DNA from: Candidatus Eiseniibacteriota bacterium
GTDB taxonomy: Bacteria; Arandabacterota; Arandabacteria; Arandabacterales; Arandabacteraceae
NCBI GenBank assembly: GCA_030592245.1
Contig: JAUVJV010000007.1
Coordinates: forward strand, 1-16,739
Reading direction: 5' to 3'
DNA: 16,739 nt
In this document: in pieces, positions 5,593 to 14,066 of the stretch
Layout: each line of letters begins with the position of its first letter
Numbering within the stretch: position 1 is the stretch's first letter
Notes under the pieces: model-generated
The model's database searches: none
The model's input: only the letters and a program-made list of their open reading frames with translations
Told to the model about the DNA's origin: nothing
Position numbers and translations under genes: made by a program

Positions 5593-7389
5593 TCACTTGA
5601 ATTCCAAGGCTCCCATATAGGCTGAGTCATACCGGATCGGGGGCTGAAAGTGGGTGGAGCCTTCAAGACGGTGGTGCCATCTCATGAAGTTAAAGCCCCA
5701 GCGGGATCCGGGCTCGCCCCCGAGTGCTTCAAGGGGAATGGCGATCTCGACGGTCCAGCCTCTCTCATTGATCTCCGCGCCAATGGTAGCGGGGGCATCC
5801 CACTCGGGATGCATGACATAGGAGCCGAAAGGACATATCTCGATGAACCTGTCGAAGATGGTACCGATGGGATTTACCGTGATCTGGTAGAACTCCCGCG
5901 AGCCGGGCACGGGCTCAAAGAGAAGCATGATGGTGTCATCGGGATTGGCGAAGCCGTCACGCTCCTCAACCGTTCCACTTACCTTATCGGGTTGGCTGTC
6001 AAAACACTCCACGCCGATATACAGATTCGCCTCATCATGACAAAGCCTGAAACGGGTCGAGTCTTCCGGTGCGTTCTCAATTGCCCACCCGAAGCCTGCC
6101 TCCTCAACCGGAAGAAGCTGCCAGGCCTCATCATCGAGTTTCCCGTCAATTGAAGGAACCTCGACGCAAGGCTCAGAGTGAATGAGTCGCTTGATCGCTA
6201 TGGGCCGGCTGACCTCGATGGTTCGGCCCTCCTTGTAGGGTACCCGCACACTGAAGTGCGGTACCGGGAAGAGCGGCTCCTCGTTGGAGATAAAGGCCGT
6301 CAGGGTCGCTACCTCGCCTGGTGGCACCTCCACATAGTCATGTTCGGGATCGACGGTCCAGGAATCCCGGGCATACCATCTCGCGGTGTCCGCGATGGTC
6401 ATCTCGGCCGAGGGATTCTCCACGCTGACCGTGATCTTCTTCGTCCCTTCAAGGACAGGGACCTCAAGTAGGATCTCCTCCGTTTCGACCACACCCGAGA
6501 GGATCTCGTCGATCCTCATCATGTCGTCCATCGTTATCTCATCGGCCGCATCTCCCAACCCTGGTTCCAGCACTCTTATCTCGAAGTCGTCACCATCGAC
6601 CTTGACCCACATATAGGAATAGAATGAACCCTCCCCTGCTGCCCAGCGGGGAAGCCCGCCGCCGGAGCTCGAGACACTGTAGTAGCGGATGCCGTCGCGC
6701 TCGGTGTAGAACTGGCGGTGGTAGTGGCCGGTGAAGACCGCGTCAACACCGTTCTCCACAAAGACCTCGTGAAGAAGGTTGGCCCTCTCCGAGGAGAAGT
6801 CCTCGCACCAGAAGGGCTTGTGATAGAATACAAAGGTGTGGGCATGATCGGGCGAGTCGGCAAGCGCCCCTTCCAGCCACGCGATTTGCTCTTCCGGCAC
6901 AGTGGCAGCAGTGTAGTGGACGGACACATCAAGAATGACAAAGAGGTTGTTACGGTAGGTAAAGGCAGTGTTGCGGTTGCCCACCCTTCTTTCGTATATG
7001 GCCTGGCTCTGATCGTCCCATATGTCATGGTTCCCGGGGGTTAGGTGGTACTCTATCCCGATGCTGCCCATCAGCCCCAGGGTGTAGTCCCACTCGGCCT
7101 CAACCCCGGCAGAGTCACTTGAGTAACCCTGGATGAGATCACCCACGGTGAGGATAATATCGGGACGGAGGAACCTCATGTCCTCAACCACCTGCTCAAA
7201 AACGCCTTCTCTGGCCCCTCCGGTCCTGTCGCCCAGGACGGCGAAGGTGAACGGCTCGTACGAGTCCGCGTGTACCATGGCGGGTGAGGCCAAACCTTGC
7301 CTGGCCGGCACCCCCGGAGCAGTGACCACAAGACCGCACAGCAGTATTACCCGAAAAGCCCGGAACAGGGCCGGACGCCTTGATTTCAT
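5593..7389 (-). CDS. Secreted calcineurin-like metallophosphoesterase with C-terminal CBM9-like domain
   Basis: A 598-residue protein with a signal peptide (hydrophobic core about 11-27). The metallophosphoesterase domain (about 45-270) has all motifs in order: FAVLGDRTGG, LTVGDLIQGY, TPGNHDIWDD, FYHKPFW and FTGHYHRQF, which supply the Asp, Asn and His ligands of a two-metal centre. A middle region (about 300-400) looks beta-rich. The C-terminus (about 415-598) starts with PSIDGKLDDEAWQLLP, the entry motif of CBM9/DOMON-like carbohydrate- or heme-binding domains, and ends in an aromatic-rich block. Phosphoesterase activity on an extracellular substrate is inferred; the substrate is unknown. 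The ATG has AGGGGGA 9 nt upstream. The gene is divergent from the korDABC operon. Confidence 0.9.
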   Translation of the reverse strand: MKSRRPALFRAFRVILLCGLVVTAPGVPARQGLASPAMVHADSYEPFTFAVLGDRTGGAREGVFEQVVEDMRFLRPDIILTVGDLIQGYSSDSAGVEAEWDYTLGLMGSIGIEYHLTPGNHDIWDDQSQAIYERRVGNRNTAFTYRNNLFVILDVSVHYTAATVPEEQIAWLEGALADSPDHAHTFVFYHKPFWCEDFSSERANLLHEVFVENGVDAVFTGHYHRQFYTERDGIRYYSVSSSGGGLPRWAAGEGSFYSYMWVKVDGDDFEIRVLEPGLGDAADEITMDDMMRIDEILSGVVETEEILLEVPVLEGTKKITVSVENPSAEMTIADTARWYARDSWTVDPEHDYVEVPPGEVATLTAFISNEEPLFPVPHFSVRVPYKEGRTIEVSRPIAIKRLIHSEPCVEVPSIDGKLDDEAWQLLPVEEAGFGWAIENAPEDSTRFRLCHDEANLYIGVECFDSQPDKVSGTVEERDGFANPDDTIMLLFEPVPGSREFYQITVNPIGTIFDRFIEICPFGSYVMHPEWDAPATIGAEINERGWTVEIAIPLEALGGEPGSRWGFNFMRWHHRLEGSTHFQPPIRYDSAYMGALEFK

Positions 7390-7437
7390 GTTGGTTTTCC
7401 CCCTGTGAGACCCGCTCCTAACCGCTTGTTTAGCCAG

Positions 7438-7443
7438 ATTATA
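7438..7443 (-). promoter_or_regulatory. Candidate -10 box for the phosphoesterase gene
   Basis: A perfect TATAAT on the minus strand, about 50 nt upstream of the ATG at 7389. No good -35 box is found at 16-18 nt, so an activator may be needed or the match may be chance. Confidence 0.35.
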
Positions 7444-7488
7444 CAGCTTAGATTATGCTTGCGCACCCATAGGGTGTATGGTAATGTT

Positions 7489-7513
7489 CATGGGATTGAT
7501 TATGCATGGGATT
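7489..7513. repeat. Short direct repeat in the divergent intergenic region
   Basis: CATGGGATT occurs at 7489-7497 and 7505-7513, a 16-bp period, followed in each case by T/G-rich sequence. It lies in the 171-bp region between the divergent phosphoesterase gene and the korD operon, where a regulator could bind. I found no clear promoter for the operon in this region. Confidence 0.35.
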
Positions 7514-7560
7514 TTTGATACCCTTTTCGATCAGTCTACCACAGATGGGGGTATATTAGC

Positions 7561-7878
7561 GTGAAGTATTGGAGAAAACCGCTTGATGCGGACACGATCA
7601 AGGTCCCGCATGGCAGGATCTACGTGGTTAAGGAACAGTGCAAGGGATGCGGCTTCTGTGTCGAGTATTGTCCCAAGGACGTGCTTGAACTTTCGCAGGA
7701 GTTTAACAAGAAGGGTTACCACTCCCCGGTCGCGGTGCGTGAGGAAGACTGTGTCAGCTGCGGCCTCTGCGAGCTGATCTGCCCCGACTTTGCAATCTAT
7801 GCGGAGCTGATTGAAGAGGACGAGACCACCGAAGAGACTCCGAACAAAACTGACAAGACCGAAAAGGCGGAGGTATAG
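7561..7878 (+). CDS. korD: Ferredoxin-like delta subunit of 2-oxoacid:ferredoxin oxidoreductase
   Basis: A 105-residue protein with two C-x2-C-x2-C-x3-CP motifs: CKGCGFCVEYCP (Cys27, 30, 33, 37) and CVSCGLCELICP (Cys64, 67, 70, 74), so it should hold two [4Fe-4S] clusters. The N-terminus has the IKVPHGRIYVV segment seen in KorD-like subunits, and the C-terminus is an acidic Glu/Thr tail. It is the first gene of the operon and is followed after 3 nt by korA, so it most likely passes electrons from the oxidoreductase to other carriers. The start is GTG at 7561, with GGGGG upstream at 7545-7549. Confidence 0.9.
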   Translation: MKYWRKPLDADTIKVPHGRIYVVKEQCKGCGFCVEYCPKDVLELSQEFNKKGYHSPVAVREEDCVSCGLCELICPDFAIYAELIEEDETTEETPNKTDKTEKAEV

Positions 7879-7881
7879 GAC

Positions 7882-9036
7882 GTGGGTGAAGAGAGAAGAG
7901 TGCTCACGGGAGAGCATTTCCTGACCGGAGACCACGCCTGCGCCGAAGGCGGGATGGCGGCAGGATGCATGTTTTTCGGGGGCTATCCGATTACCCCGTC
8001 AACCGAGATCGCCGAGCGGATGTCGTTAAGACTCCCCGAGGTGGGCGGCATATTTATCCAGATGGAAGACGAGATGGCCTCGATGAACTCCATCCTGGGC
8101 GCGGCCTGGGGTGGCTGGAAGTCGATGACCTGTACGTCGGGCCCGGGCTTCAGCCTGATGATGGAAAACTTAGGGTTGGGCATAGTGCTTGAGACCCCCA
8201 CGGTGCTGGTCAACATCCAGCGCGGCGGCCCCTCAACGGGGCTTCCCACGCTCTCGGGCCAGGCAGACATGATGCAGGCCAAGTGGGGTTCCCACGGGGA
8301 TTATGAGATAATCGCCCTGGCGCCCAATTCGCCGCAGGAGATATTCGACCACACGATCAAGGCCTTCAACCTGGCCGAGCAGTACCGCACACCGGTCCTG
8401 GTGATGAGCGATGAGAGTGTGGGCCACATGACCGAGAAGGTGATTATTCCCCCCAGGGAAGAGCTCAAGTTGGTGCCCAGGAACTATACCAAGAAGAAGC
8501 CGGGCGAATACCTGCCTTTTGAGTGCGGGGAGGACGAGATACCCGAGATGGTGAAGGCGGGCGATGGTTACAAGATTCACATCACGGGCCTCACCCATGA
8601 CAAGCGGGGCTATCCGGACATCAGTGCCGAAGCCCAGGACTGGATGGTCCGCCACCTCATGAACAAGATTCAGAAGAACAAGAAGAAGATCATAGAGGTC
8701 GAGAGGATCAACATGGATGATGCCGAGGTGGTGGTTGTCTCCTACGGCATCTCTTCAAGGGTCGCCCACAGGGGTATGGACCTTGCCCGGAAGACGGGTG
8801 TCAAGGTCGGCATGCTCCGGCTTATCACGGTATGGCCCTTCCCGGATTATATGATCAAGGAGCTCGCGGAGCGGGTGAAGGCGTTCGTGACCGTGGAACT
8901 CAACTTCGGGCAGATTGCCCTGGAAGTGGAAAGATACGTTGCCGGGAAGGCCAAATGCTACCTGGTACCTCATGCCGGTGGAGATGTGCACAAGCCCGAG
9001 GATATTGCCGAAGCAATTAAGGAGGCCGCCAAATGA
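7882..9036 (+). CDS. korA: 2-oxoacid:ferredoxin oxidoreductase subunit alpha
   Basis: A 384-residue protein. The N-terminal domain contains GGYPITPSTEIAE (about 33-45), the signature of the pyrimidine-binding domain of 2-oxoacid oxidoreductases, then a MEDEMASMNSILGAAWGG block and NIQRGGPSTGLPTLSGQADMMQAKWG (about 111-136). The C-terminal VVVVSYGISSRVAHRG to RLITVWPFP region is the usual domain II. With KorB it forms the thiamine-diphosphate centre that oxidatively decarboxylates a 2-oxoacid to its acyl-CoA and reduces ferredoxin. 2-Oxoglutarate is the commonest substrate for the KorDABC set-up, but branched-chain 2-oxoacids cannot be excluded. The start is GTG, and the stop overlaps korB by 4 nt (ATGA). 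Confidence 0.93.
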   Translation: MGEERRVLTGEHFLTGDHACAEGGMAAGCMFFGGYPITPSTEIAERMSLRLPEVGGIFIQMEDEMASMNSILGAAWGGWKSMTCTSGPGFSLMMENLGLGIVLETPTVLVNIQRGGPSTGLPTLSGQADMMQAKWGSHGDYEIIALAPNSPQEIFDHTIKAFNLAEQYRTPVLVMSDESVGHMTEKVIIPPREELKLVPRNYTKKKPGEYLPFECGEDEIPEMVKAGDGYKIHITGLTHDKRGYPDISAEAQDWMVRHLMNKIQKNKKKIIEVERINMDDAEVVVVSYGISSRVAHRGMDLARKTGVKVGMLRLITVWPFPDYMIKELAERVKAFVTVELNFGQIALEVERYVAGKAKCYLVPHAGGDVHKPEDIAEAIKEAAK

Positions 9037-9899
9037 ACAAGCCGGCTGCTCACTTAGAAACTGCGATTGTAGAACAAGATACTCACCCGATGGCCGATCT
9101 CCTCAGGATGGACCGGATGCCTCACATCTGGTGCTCTGGCTGCGGCCTGGGTACGGGCCTCACCTGCTTCATCATGGCCCTCAAGGAAACCGGCATTCCC
9201 GAGGACAAAGTTGCAGTGGTCTCAGGCATCGGCTGTACGGGCCGTGTCGCCGGCTATCTTAATCTGGACTCCTTCCACACGACCCACGGCCGGGGCATAC
9301 CGTTCGCTACGGGGCTTGCGCTCGCAAACCCGGACTTAAGGGTGGTTGTCTATTCGGGCGACGGCGACCTGGTGGCCATCGGCGGCAACCATTTCATTCA
9401 TTCCGCAAGAAGGAACATGGACCTCATGGTGGTCTGCGTTAACAACTTCACCTACGGGATGACCGGCGGGCAGGCGGGACCGACGACTCCCATCTCGGCC
9501 AAGGCTTCGACCGCACCATACGGGAGCTACGATTACCCGTTCAATATCCCATATCTCGCGATCGCGAGCGGGGCCACCTATGTCGCGCGGTGGACGTCGC
9601 TTCACATGAGAAGGCTCAAGAACTCGATGCGGGAAGCCCTGCCCAAGAAGGGATTCCGGGTGATCGAGATCATCTGCCCGTGCCCCACCGCCTTCGCCAG
9701 GAAGAACCGCCTGGGCTCGGGGCTGGACCTGATGAAGCACTACCATGACAACAGCATCATCAAACACGGAGCGGACCCCAGGGAAGCCGACATCGATATG
9801 AACGGCAAGGTGGTCTGCGGCACGTTCCTGGATATCGAGAGACCCACATTCAGGGACTTCCAGACCGAGAACATCGCTAAGCAGCTGGGGGGTGAATAA
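9033..9899 (+). CDS. korB: 2-oxoacid:ferredoxin oxidoreductase subunit beta (TPP-binding)
   Basis: A 288-residue protein. WCSGCGLGTGL (Cys34, Cys37) opens the domain and gives two ligands of its [4Fe-4S] cluster; the Cys in GIGCTGR and in CPCPTAF are probably the others. YSGDGDLVAIGGNHFIH followed by NNFTYGMTGGQ (about 109-147) is the thiamine-diphosphate and magnesium motif GDG-x(about 25)-NN. The THGRGIPFATGLALA segment also fits the family. The start overlaps the korA stop (ATGA) and the stop shares one base with the korC start (TAATG), so the subunits are translationally coupled. Confidence 0.93.
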   Translation: MNKPAAHLETAIVEQDTHPMADLLRMDRMPHIWCSGCGLGTGLTCFIMALKETGIPEDKVAVVSGIGCTGRVAGYLNLDSFHTTHGRGIPFATGLALANPDLRVVVYSGDGDLVAIGGNHFIHSARRNMDLMVVCVNNFTYGMTGGQAGPTTPISAKASTAPYGSYDYPFNIPYLAIASGATYVARWTSLHMRRLKNSMREALPKKGFRVIEIICPCPTAFARKNRLGSGLDLMKHYHDNSIIKHGADPREADIDMNGKVVCGTFLDIERPTFRDFQTENIAKQLGGE

Positions 9900-10486
9900 T
9901 GAAAGGTGCGACGACCCCTTCAAGGAAAGAGGTAAGATTCACGGGCTACGGTGGCCAGGGAATGGTGGTCATGGGCCTGATCCTGGGGCGTGCCGCGGCA
10001 GTGCATGACGGCAAGTCCGCCACGATGACCCAGTCCTACGGTCCTGAGGCACGAGGCGGGGCTTCGAGCACGCAGTGCATAATCTCTCCCAGCAGGATCT
10101 TCTATCCTTATGTCATCGAGCCCGACGTGCTGGTGGGAATGTCCCAAGAGGGCTATGACAAGCACCGGCTAAACATCAAGCCTGACGGGAAGCTCCTTTA
10201 CGATGAGGACCTGGTAACGCTGTCGCCCGAGGAGAAGACCAAGAACATTCACTCCATACCTGCCACACGTTTCGCCGAGGAACTCGGCAGGAAGATCGTG
10301 GCCAACATAGTGATGCTGGGGTTCTTCTGCGGCCTGACGGATTTCGTCGCGGAGGAGGCCATCAGGAAGGCGATCGAGGAATCAGTACCTAAGCCGACCA
10401 TAACGCTCAATATCAAGGCCTTCGATAAGGGCAAGAGTTACGCACTGAGTCTCCTGGAAGGATCGGCAGCCAAGGCAAAGAGCTGA
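9899..10486 (+). CDS. korC: 2-oxoacid:ferredoxin oxidoreductase subunit gamma
   Basis: A 195-residue protein of normal family length. FTGYGGQGMVVMG (about 14-26) and SYGPEARGGASSTQCIIS (about 44-61) are the signatures of the gamma domain, which helps bind coenzyme A. It ends the korDABC block. A 77-bp gap with no recognisable terminator separates it from hdrA, so the downstream genes are probably on the same transcript. Confidence 0.92.
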   Translation: MKGATTPSRKEVRFTGYGGQGMVVMGLILGRAAAVHDGKSATMTQSYGPEARGGASSTQCIISPSRIFYPYVIEPDVLVGMSQEGYDKHRLNIKPDGKLLYDEDLVTLSPEEKTKNIHSIPATRFAEELGRKIVANIVMLGFFCGLTDFVAEEAIRKAIEESVPKPTITLNIKAFDKGKSYALSLLEGSAAKAKS

Positions 10487-10563
10487 TCTTTTAGTCCGAG
10501 GAAAGCGTTCAACTTGCAGGATCAGGACGCAAGGGTGATCTATTCTCAATGACCGGCTGAGGA

Positions 10564-13500
10564 ATGACGGCAAAAGCAGCCACGACAGGCAAGCCCACTC
10601 CCCCAAGGGGCATCCTCGTGATCGGTGGCGGTGTGGCCGGCATCCAGGCGGCCCTTGACCTGGGCAAGGCCGGTGCGAAGGTCTACCTGGTCGAGCGCAC
10701 TCCATCCGTCGGCGGCCGCATGGCCCAGCTGGATAAGACTCTCCCCACCAATGACTGCTCGATCTGCATCCTCTCTCCCCTGCTGGTGGAGGCCCTGAGG
10801 CATCCCAATATCGATCTCCTCACCTACGCCGAGGTAACCGCCCTGGAGGGTACGCCCGGGAATTTCAAGGCCAGGGTGCTCAAGCGCTCCCGGTTTGTGA
10901 ACGAGCATGACTGCATAGGCTGCGGCGTGTGCGCACGGGTCTGTCCAGTCTCGGTGCCCAATGAGTTTGAAGCCGGCATGGGCGACCGGGGCGCCATCTA
11001 CGTTCCCATGGCGCAGGCTACCCCGCTGATCTACACCATTGATAAAGAAAACTGCCTTAACTTCGCCGGCGGAACCTATGAGCCCGTATGCGGCAAGTGC
11101 GCCGAGGCATGCCCCAAGAAAGCAATCGATTTCGAGATAGAGAACGAGGAGATCGAACTGGACGTGGCCTCGGTCATCGTGGCCACGGGCTTCGATGAGA
11201 TGAACCCCCGGCCCATCCGGAACCTGAGCTATGGCGATCACAAGGACATTCTTACCGGGCTCGAGTTCGAGCGGATGCTTAATGCCGCCGGCCCCACAGG
11301 CGGAAGGGTGGTCAAGCCCTCGGACGGGAGCGCGCCGACCTCGCTGGCCATAGTGCAATGCGTGGGCAGCCGGGATGAAAGGTATCATTCCTATTGCTCG
11401 AGGGTCTGCTGCGTCTATTCGGTCAAGCAGTGCATAGTGGCCAAGGACCACCAACCCGCGATTAAGGACTTTCACTACTTCTACCGGGACATGCGCGCCT
11501 ACGGTCGGGGCTTCGAGGAGTTCTACCACAGGGGCAGAGATGAGACCGGTGTAAACTTCATCAAGTCCTCCCCCGCGAGCATAACGACCGGGAGCAATGA
11601 CAAACTCAGAGTAAGGTACGAGGACCCCGCGACCGCCAGACCCGCATCGGTCGACGTGGACCTGGTGGTCCTGACCTGCGCCATGATCGCGAGCGCAGGC
11701 ACCCCTGAGCTCGCGAGAGTCCTCGGTGTCGACGTGGAAAAGGACGGCTACTTTAAGCTTAAGGATCCCCTGGGCGACCCGGTGGCGTCAACCAGGGAGG
11801 GTGTCTTCCTCTGCGGCTGCGCCTCGGGACCCAAGGACATCCCCGACTCGGTGGCCCAGGCTTCGGCCGCCGGTGCAAGGGCCCTGGCCTACGTCGGTGA
11901 GGATAAGTCTCCCGTGGAGGAAGGGCCGCTTCCCATGAACGATCCCGAGGAGGAGCCCAGGATCGGGGTCTTCGTCTGCCACTGCGGCCACAATATCGCC
12001 GGGGTGGTGGACTCGAAAGCCGTGGCCGAGTTTGCCGCCAGGCTCCCGGGCGTGGCCTACGCCACCGACAACCTCTACACATGTTCGGATGATACCCAGA
12101 CCAAGATCGAGCAGATCATAAAGCGTAAGAAACTGAACCGGGTGGTCGTGGCCGCTTGTACTCCGCGGACCCATGAGCCTCTGTTCAGGGAGACCTGCAC
12201 CAAGGCGGGTCTTAATCCCTATCTCTTCGACATGGCCAACATAAGGGACCAGTGCTCGTGGGTACACTCCGATGTTCCCGAGGAGGCCACGGAAAAGTCC
12301 AAGGACCTGGTTAGAATGGCGGCGTTCCGCGCCATGAACTTAAAGCCGCTGCAGCGCAAGCGAGTGGAGATCGACCGCTCTGCCCTGGTGCTGGGCGGCG
12401 GGATATCGGGCATACAGTGCGCCATAGATATCGCCAGACAGGGCCTGGACGTTGTCTTGATCGAGAAGGAGCCGGCCCTCGGCGGGCTCTTAAGAAACCT
12501 CGACCATCTCTTTCCTTCCGGGGCCGCGGCTTCAGATCTGCTGAAGGCCAAGATCGAGGAGCTCGAGAGTCTTCCCATAGCTGTGTTCAAGGGGCAGGAG
12601 ATCGAAGCCGTCGATGGCTTCGTGGGTAACTTCGAGGTCAAGCTCAAGGACAGGGAGCTTAAGACCGGTGCCATAATCCTGGCGACAGGCGGCATTGCCC
12701 GCGAGCCGAAGGGCCGGCTGGGCTACGATGAGTTCGATAATGTCATCACCTCATCCGACTTCGAGAAGACCCTTGGAGGGACTGAGAAGTTCAATGAGGG
12801 TGAGCACATAGTCTTCATTCAGTGCGTGGGAGCCCGTGAGGAAGAGGGCTACACGGGATGCTCGCGCTATTGCTGCCAGGTATCGCTCAAGCAGGCCCTG
12901 GAGGCTGTCAAGCGCGGCGCGCAGGCAACCATCATTCACAGGGACATTCGCTCGTTCACGCGCTTCGGCGAGGATCTTTACAGGGATGCAAGAAATGCCG
13001 GCGTCTCCTTCATCCGGCGTAAGGATGATGAGGATGTTGATGTCCGGGGGAACGGACGCGCCGAGACCCTGGGCGTATTTGACACCACGCTCTTATCCGA
13101 TGTGGAACTTGAGTGTGACACCGTGGTCCTGGCTGTCCCCCTCCTTCCCTCGGATACCACGGCCCGTCTGGGCGAGATGCTCAGAATCCCGCTGGGCTCT
13201 GACGGCTTTTTCCTGGAGAAGCACATAAAGCTCGGGCCCTTAGAGACCAATACCGAAGGCATATTCCTCTGCGGATGCGCTCAGTATCCCAAGGACATTC
13301 CTGACTCACTGGCCCAGGCATCGGGGGTGGCGGCCAAGGTGGGCGCCCTGCTCTCCAAGCCCTATGTAAACCTGGAGCCCGCCACCGCGTTTGTCAGGCG
13401 GCAGCTTTGCCGCGCATGCGGGACCTGCGTTGACATATGTGAGTATCATGCGCCGGAGCTCAAGCAGGACGAGACCGGTGAATACGTCGAGATAAACGAG

Positions 13501-13617
13501 GCCCTCTGCAAGGGCTGTGGAACCTGCGCGTCCCACTGTCCCACGAGCGCCATCGTGGCCAAGCACTATACGGATGAGCAGATCGAGTCGATGATCGATA
13601 TTCTCTTTGAGAAGTAG
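10564..13617 (+). CDS. hdrA: Double-module HdrA-like flavoprotein, CoB-CoM heterodisulfide reductase subunit A family
   Basis: A 1017-residue protein with two HdrA units in tandem. Unit 1 (about 15-455) has the FAD motif GGGVAG (21-26), the DCSIC motif (Cys65, Cys68), and ferredoxin-like cysteines (Cys117, 120, 123, 127 and Cys164, 176, 179, 183). Unit 2 (about 465-940) begins with the N-terminal HdrA domain (IGVFVCHCG) absent from unit 1. It has a second FAD motif (GGGISG, about 611) but lacks DCSIC and the ferredoxin insert. The tail has two further [4Fe-4S] motifs (Cys949-959 and Cys982-992). HdrA is the flavin hub for electron bifurcation in methanogen heterodisulfide reductase; here it probably connects KorDABC to HdrCB. 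An in-frame stop at 10558-10560 forces the start to be ATG 10564, with GAGG oddly only 1 nt before it. Confidence 0.92.
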   Translation: MTAKAATTGKPTPPRGILVIGGGVAGIQAALDLGKAGAKVYLVERTPSVGGRMAQLDKTLPTNDCSICILSPLLVEALRHPNIDLLTYAEVTALEGTPGNFKARVLKRSRFVNEHDCIGCGVCARVCPVSVPNEFEAGMGDRGAIYVPMAQATPLIYTIDKENCLNFAGGTYEPVCGKCAEACPKKAIDFEIENEEIELDVASVIVATGFDEMNPRPIRNLSYGDHKDILTGLEFERMLNAAGPTGGRVVKPSDGSAPTSLAIVQCVGSRDERYHSYCSRVCCVYSVKQCIVAKDHQPAIKDFHYFYRDMRAYGRGFEEFYHRGRDETGVNFIKSSPASITTGSNDKLRVRYEDPATARPASVDVDLVVLTCAMIASAGTPELARVLGVDVEKDGYFKLKDPLGDPVASTREGVFLCGCASGPKDIPDSVAQASAAGARALAYVGEDKSPVEEGPLPMNDPEEEPRIGVFVCHCGHNIAGVVDSKAVAEFAARLPGVAYATDNLYTCSDDTQTKIEQIIKRKKLNRVVVAACTPRTHEPLFRETCTKAGLNPYLFDMANIRDQCSWVHSDVPEEATEKSKDLVRMAAFRAMNLKPLQRKRVEIDRSALVLGGGISGIQCAIDIARQGLDVVLIEKEPALGGLLRNLDHLFPSGAAASDLLKAKIEELESLPIAVFKGQEIEAVDGFVGNFEVKLKDRELKTGAIILATGGIAREPKGRLGYDEFDNVITSSDFEKTLGGTEKFNEGEHIVFIQCVGAREEEGYTGCSRYCCQVSLKQALEAVKRGAQATIIHRDIRSFTRFGEDLYRDARNAGVSFIRRKDDEDVDVRGNGRAETLGVFDTTLLSDVELECDTVVLAVPLLPSDTTARLGEMLRIPLGSDGFFLEKHIKLGPLETNTEGIFLCGCAQYPKDIPDSLAQASGVAAKVGALLSKPYVNLEPATAFVRRQLCRACGTCVDICEYHAPELKQDETGEYVEINEALCKGCGTCASHCPTSAIVAKHYTDEQIESMIDILFEK

Positions 13618-13655
13618 AGTCACTTTAGAGTTGGCAGCGTTAAAGAAAGAGCAAG

Positions 13656-14066
13656 ATGGCGGACTTTGAACCCAGAATCGTTGCTTTCGCCTGCAACTGG
13701 TGCAGCTACGCGGGCGCCGACCTGGCGGGCGTGTCCCGGCTTCAGTATCCGCCCAATATCAGGACCATAAGGGTCATGTGTTCGGGCAGGGTCAGCCCGG
13801 GTCACATCATCCGGGCTTTCGAGCATGGCGCCGACGGGGTATTCGTCTCAGGCTGCCACATCAATGACTGCCACTACGGGTTCGGAAACAGGTGGGCGGA
13901 AAAGCAGATCGAGAAGACCCTCAAGCTGGTAGAGATGCTGGGAATTGAGCCCGACCGGTTGAAGCTCGAGTGGATATCGGCATCGGAGGGCGAGAAGTTC
14001 GCCACCTCCATAAGGACTTTCGTCGAGAGGATAAAAGAGCTTGGAAGAAGCCCGCTCCAAAGATGA
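13656..14066 (+). CDS. mvhD: MvhD-like [2Fe-2S] hydrogenase iron-sulfur subunit
   Basis: A 136-residue protein of the MvhD/FlpD family, a small electron carrier that docks on HdrA. Cysteines of the family are all in place: CNWCSY (Cys13, Cys16), RVMCSGRV (Cys42) and GCHINDCHY (Cys67, Cys72). VhuD-type homologues in some methanogens use selenocysteine, but here all positions are Cys. In methanogens it passes electrons from a [NiFe]-hydrogenase or formate dehydrogenase to HdrA; none is seen in this window, so here it may receive them from another partner. Its end overlaps the next gene by 26 nt. Confidence 0.93.
   Translation: MADFEPRIVAFACNWCSYAGADLAGVSRLQYPPNIRTIRVMCSGRVSPGHIIRAFEHGADGVFVSGCHINDCHYGFGNRWAEKQIEKTLKLVEMLGIEPDRLKLEWISASEGEKFATSIRTFVERIKELGRSPLQR

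Noticed and set aside
7545..7560. TATATT at 7551-7556 as the -10 box of the kor-hdr operon
   Set aside because: It lies 4 nt before the GTG start, so transcription would begin inside the gene, and no -35 box is found at proper distance.
10487..10563. Terminator or small gene between korC and hdrA
   Set aside because: No hairpin with a T-run is seen. The only start codon there (ATG at 10549) reads just three codons before TGA.
14041..14066. Frameshift between MvhD and the HdrC-HdrB gene, given the 26-nt overlap and TTG start
   Set aside because: Both proteins are complete with family-typical ends, and the other junctions in this operon also overlap. Overlapping separate genes explain it better.
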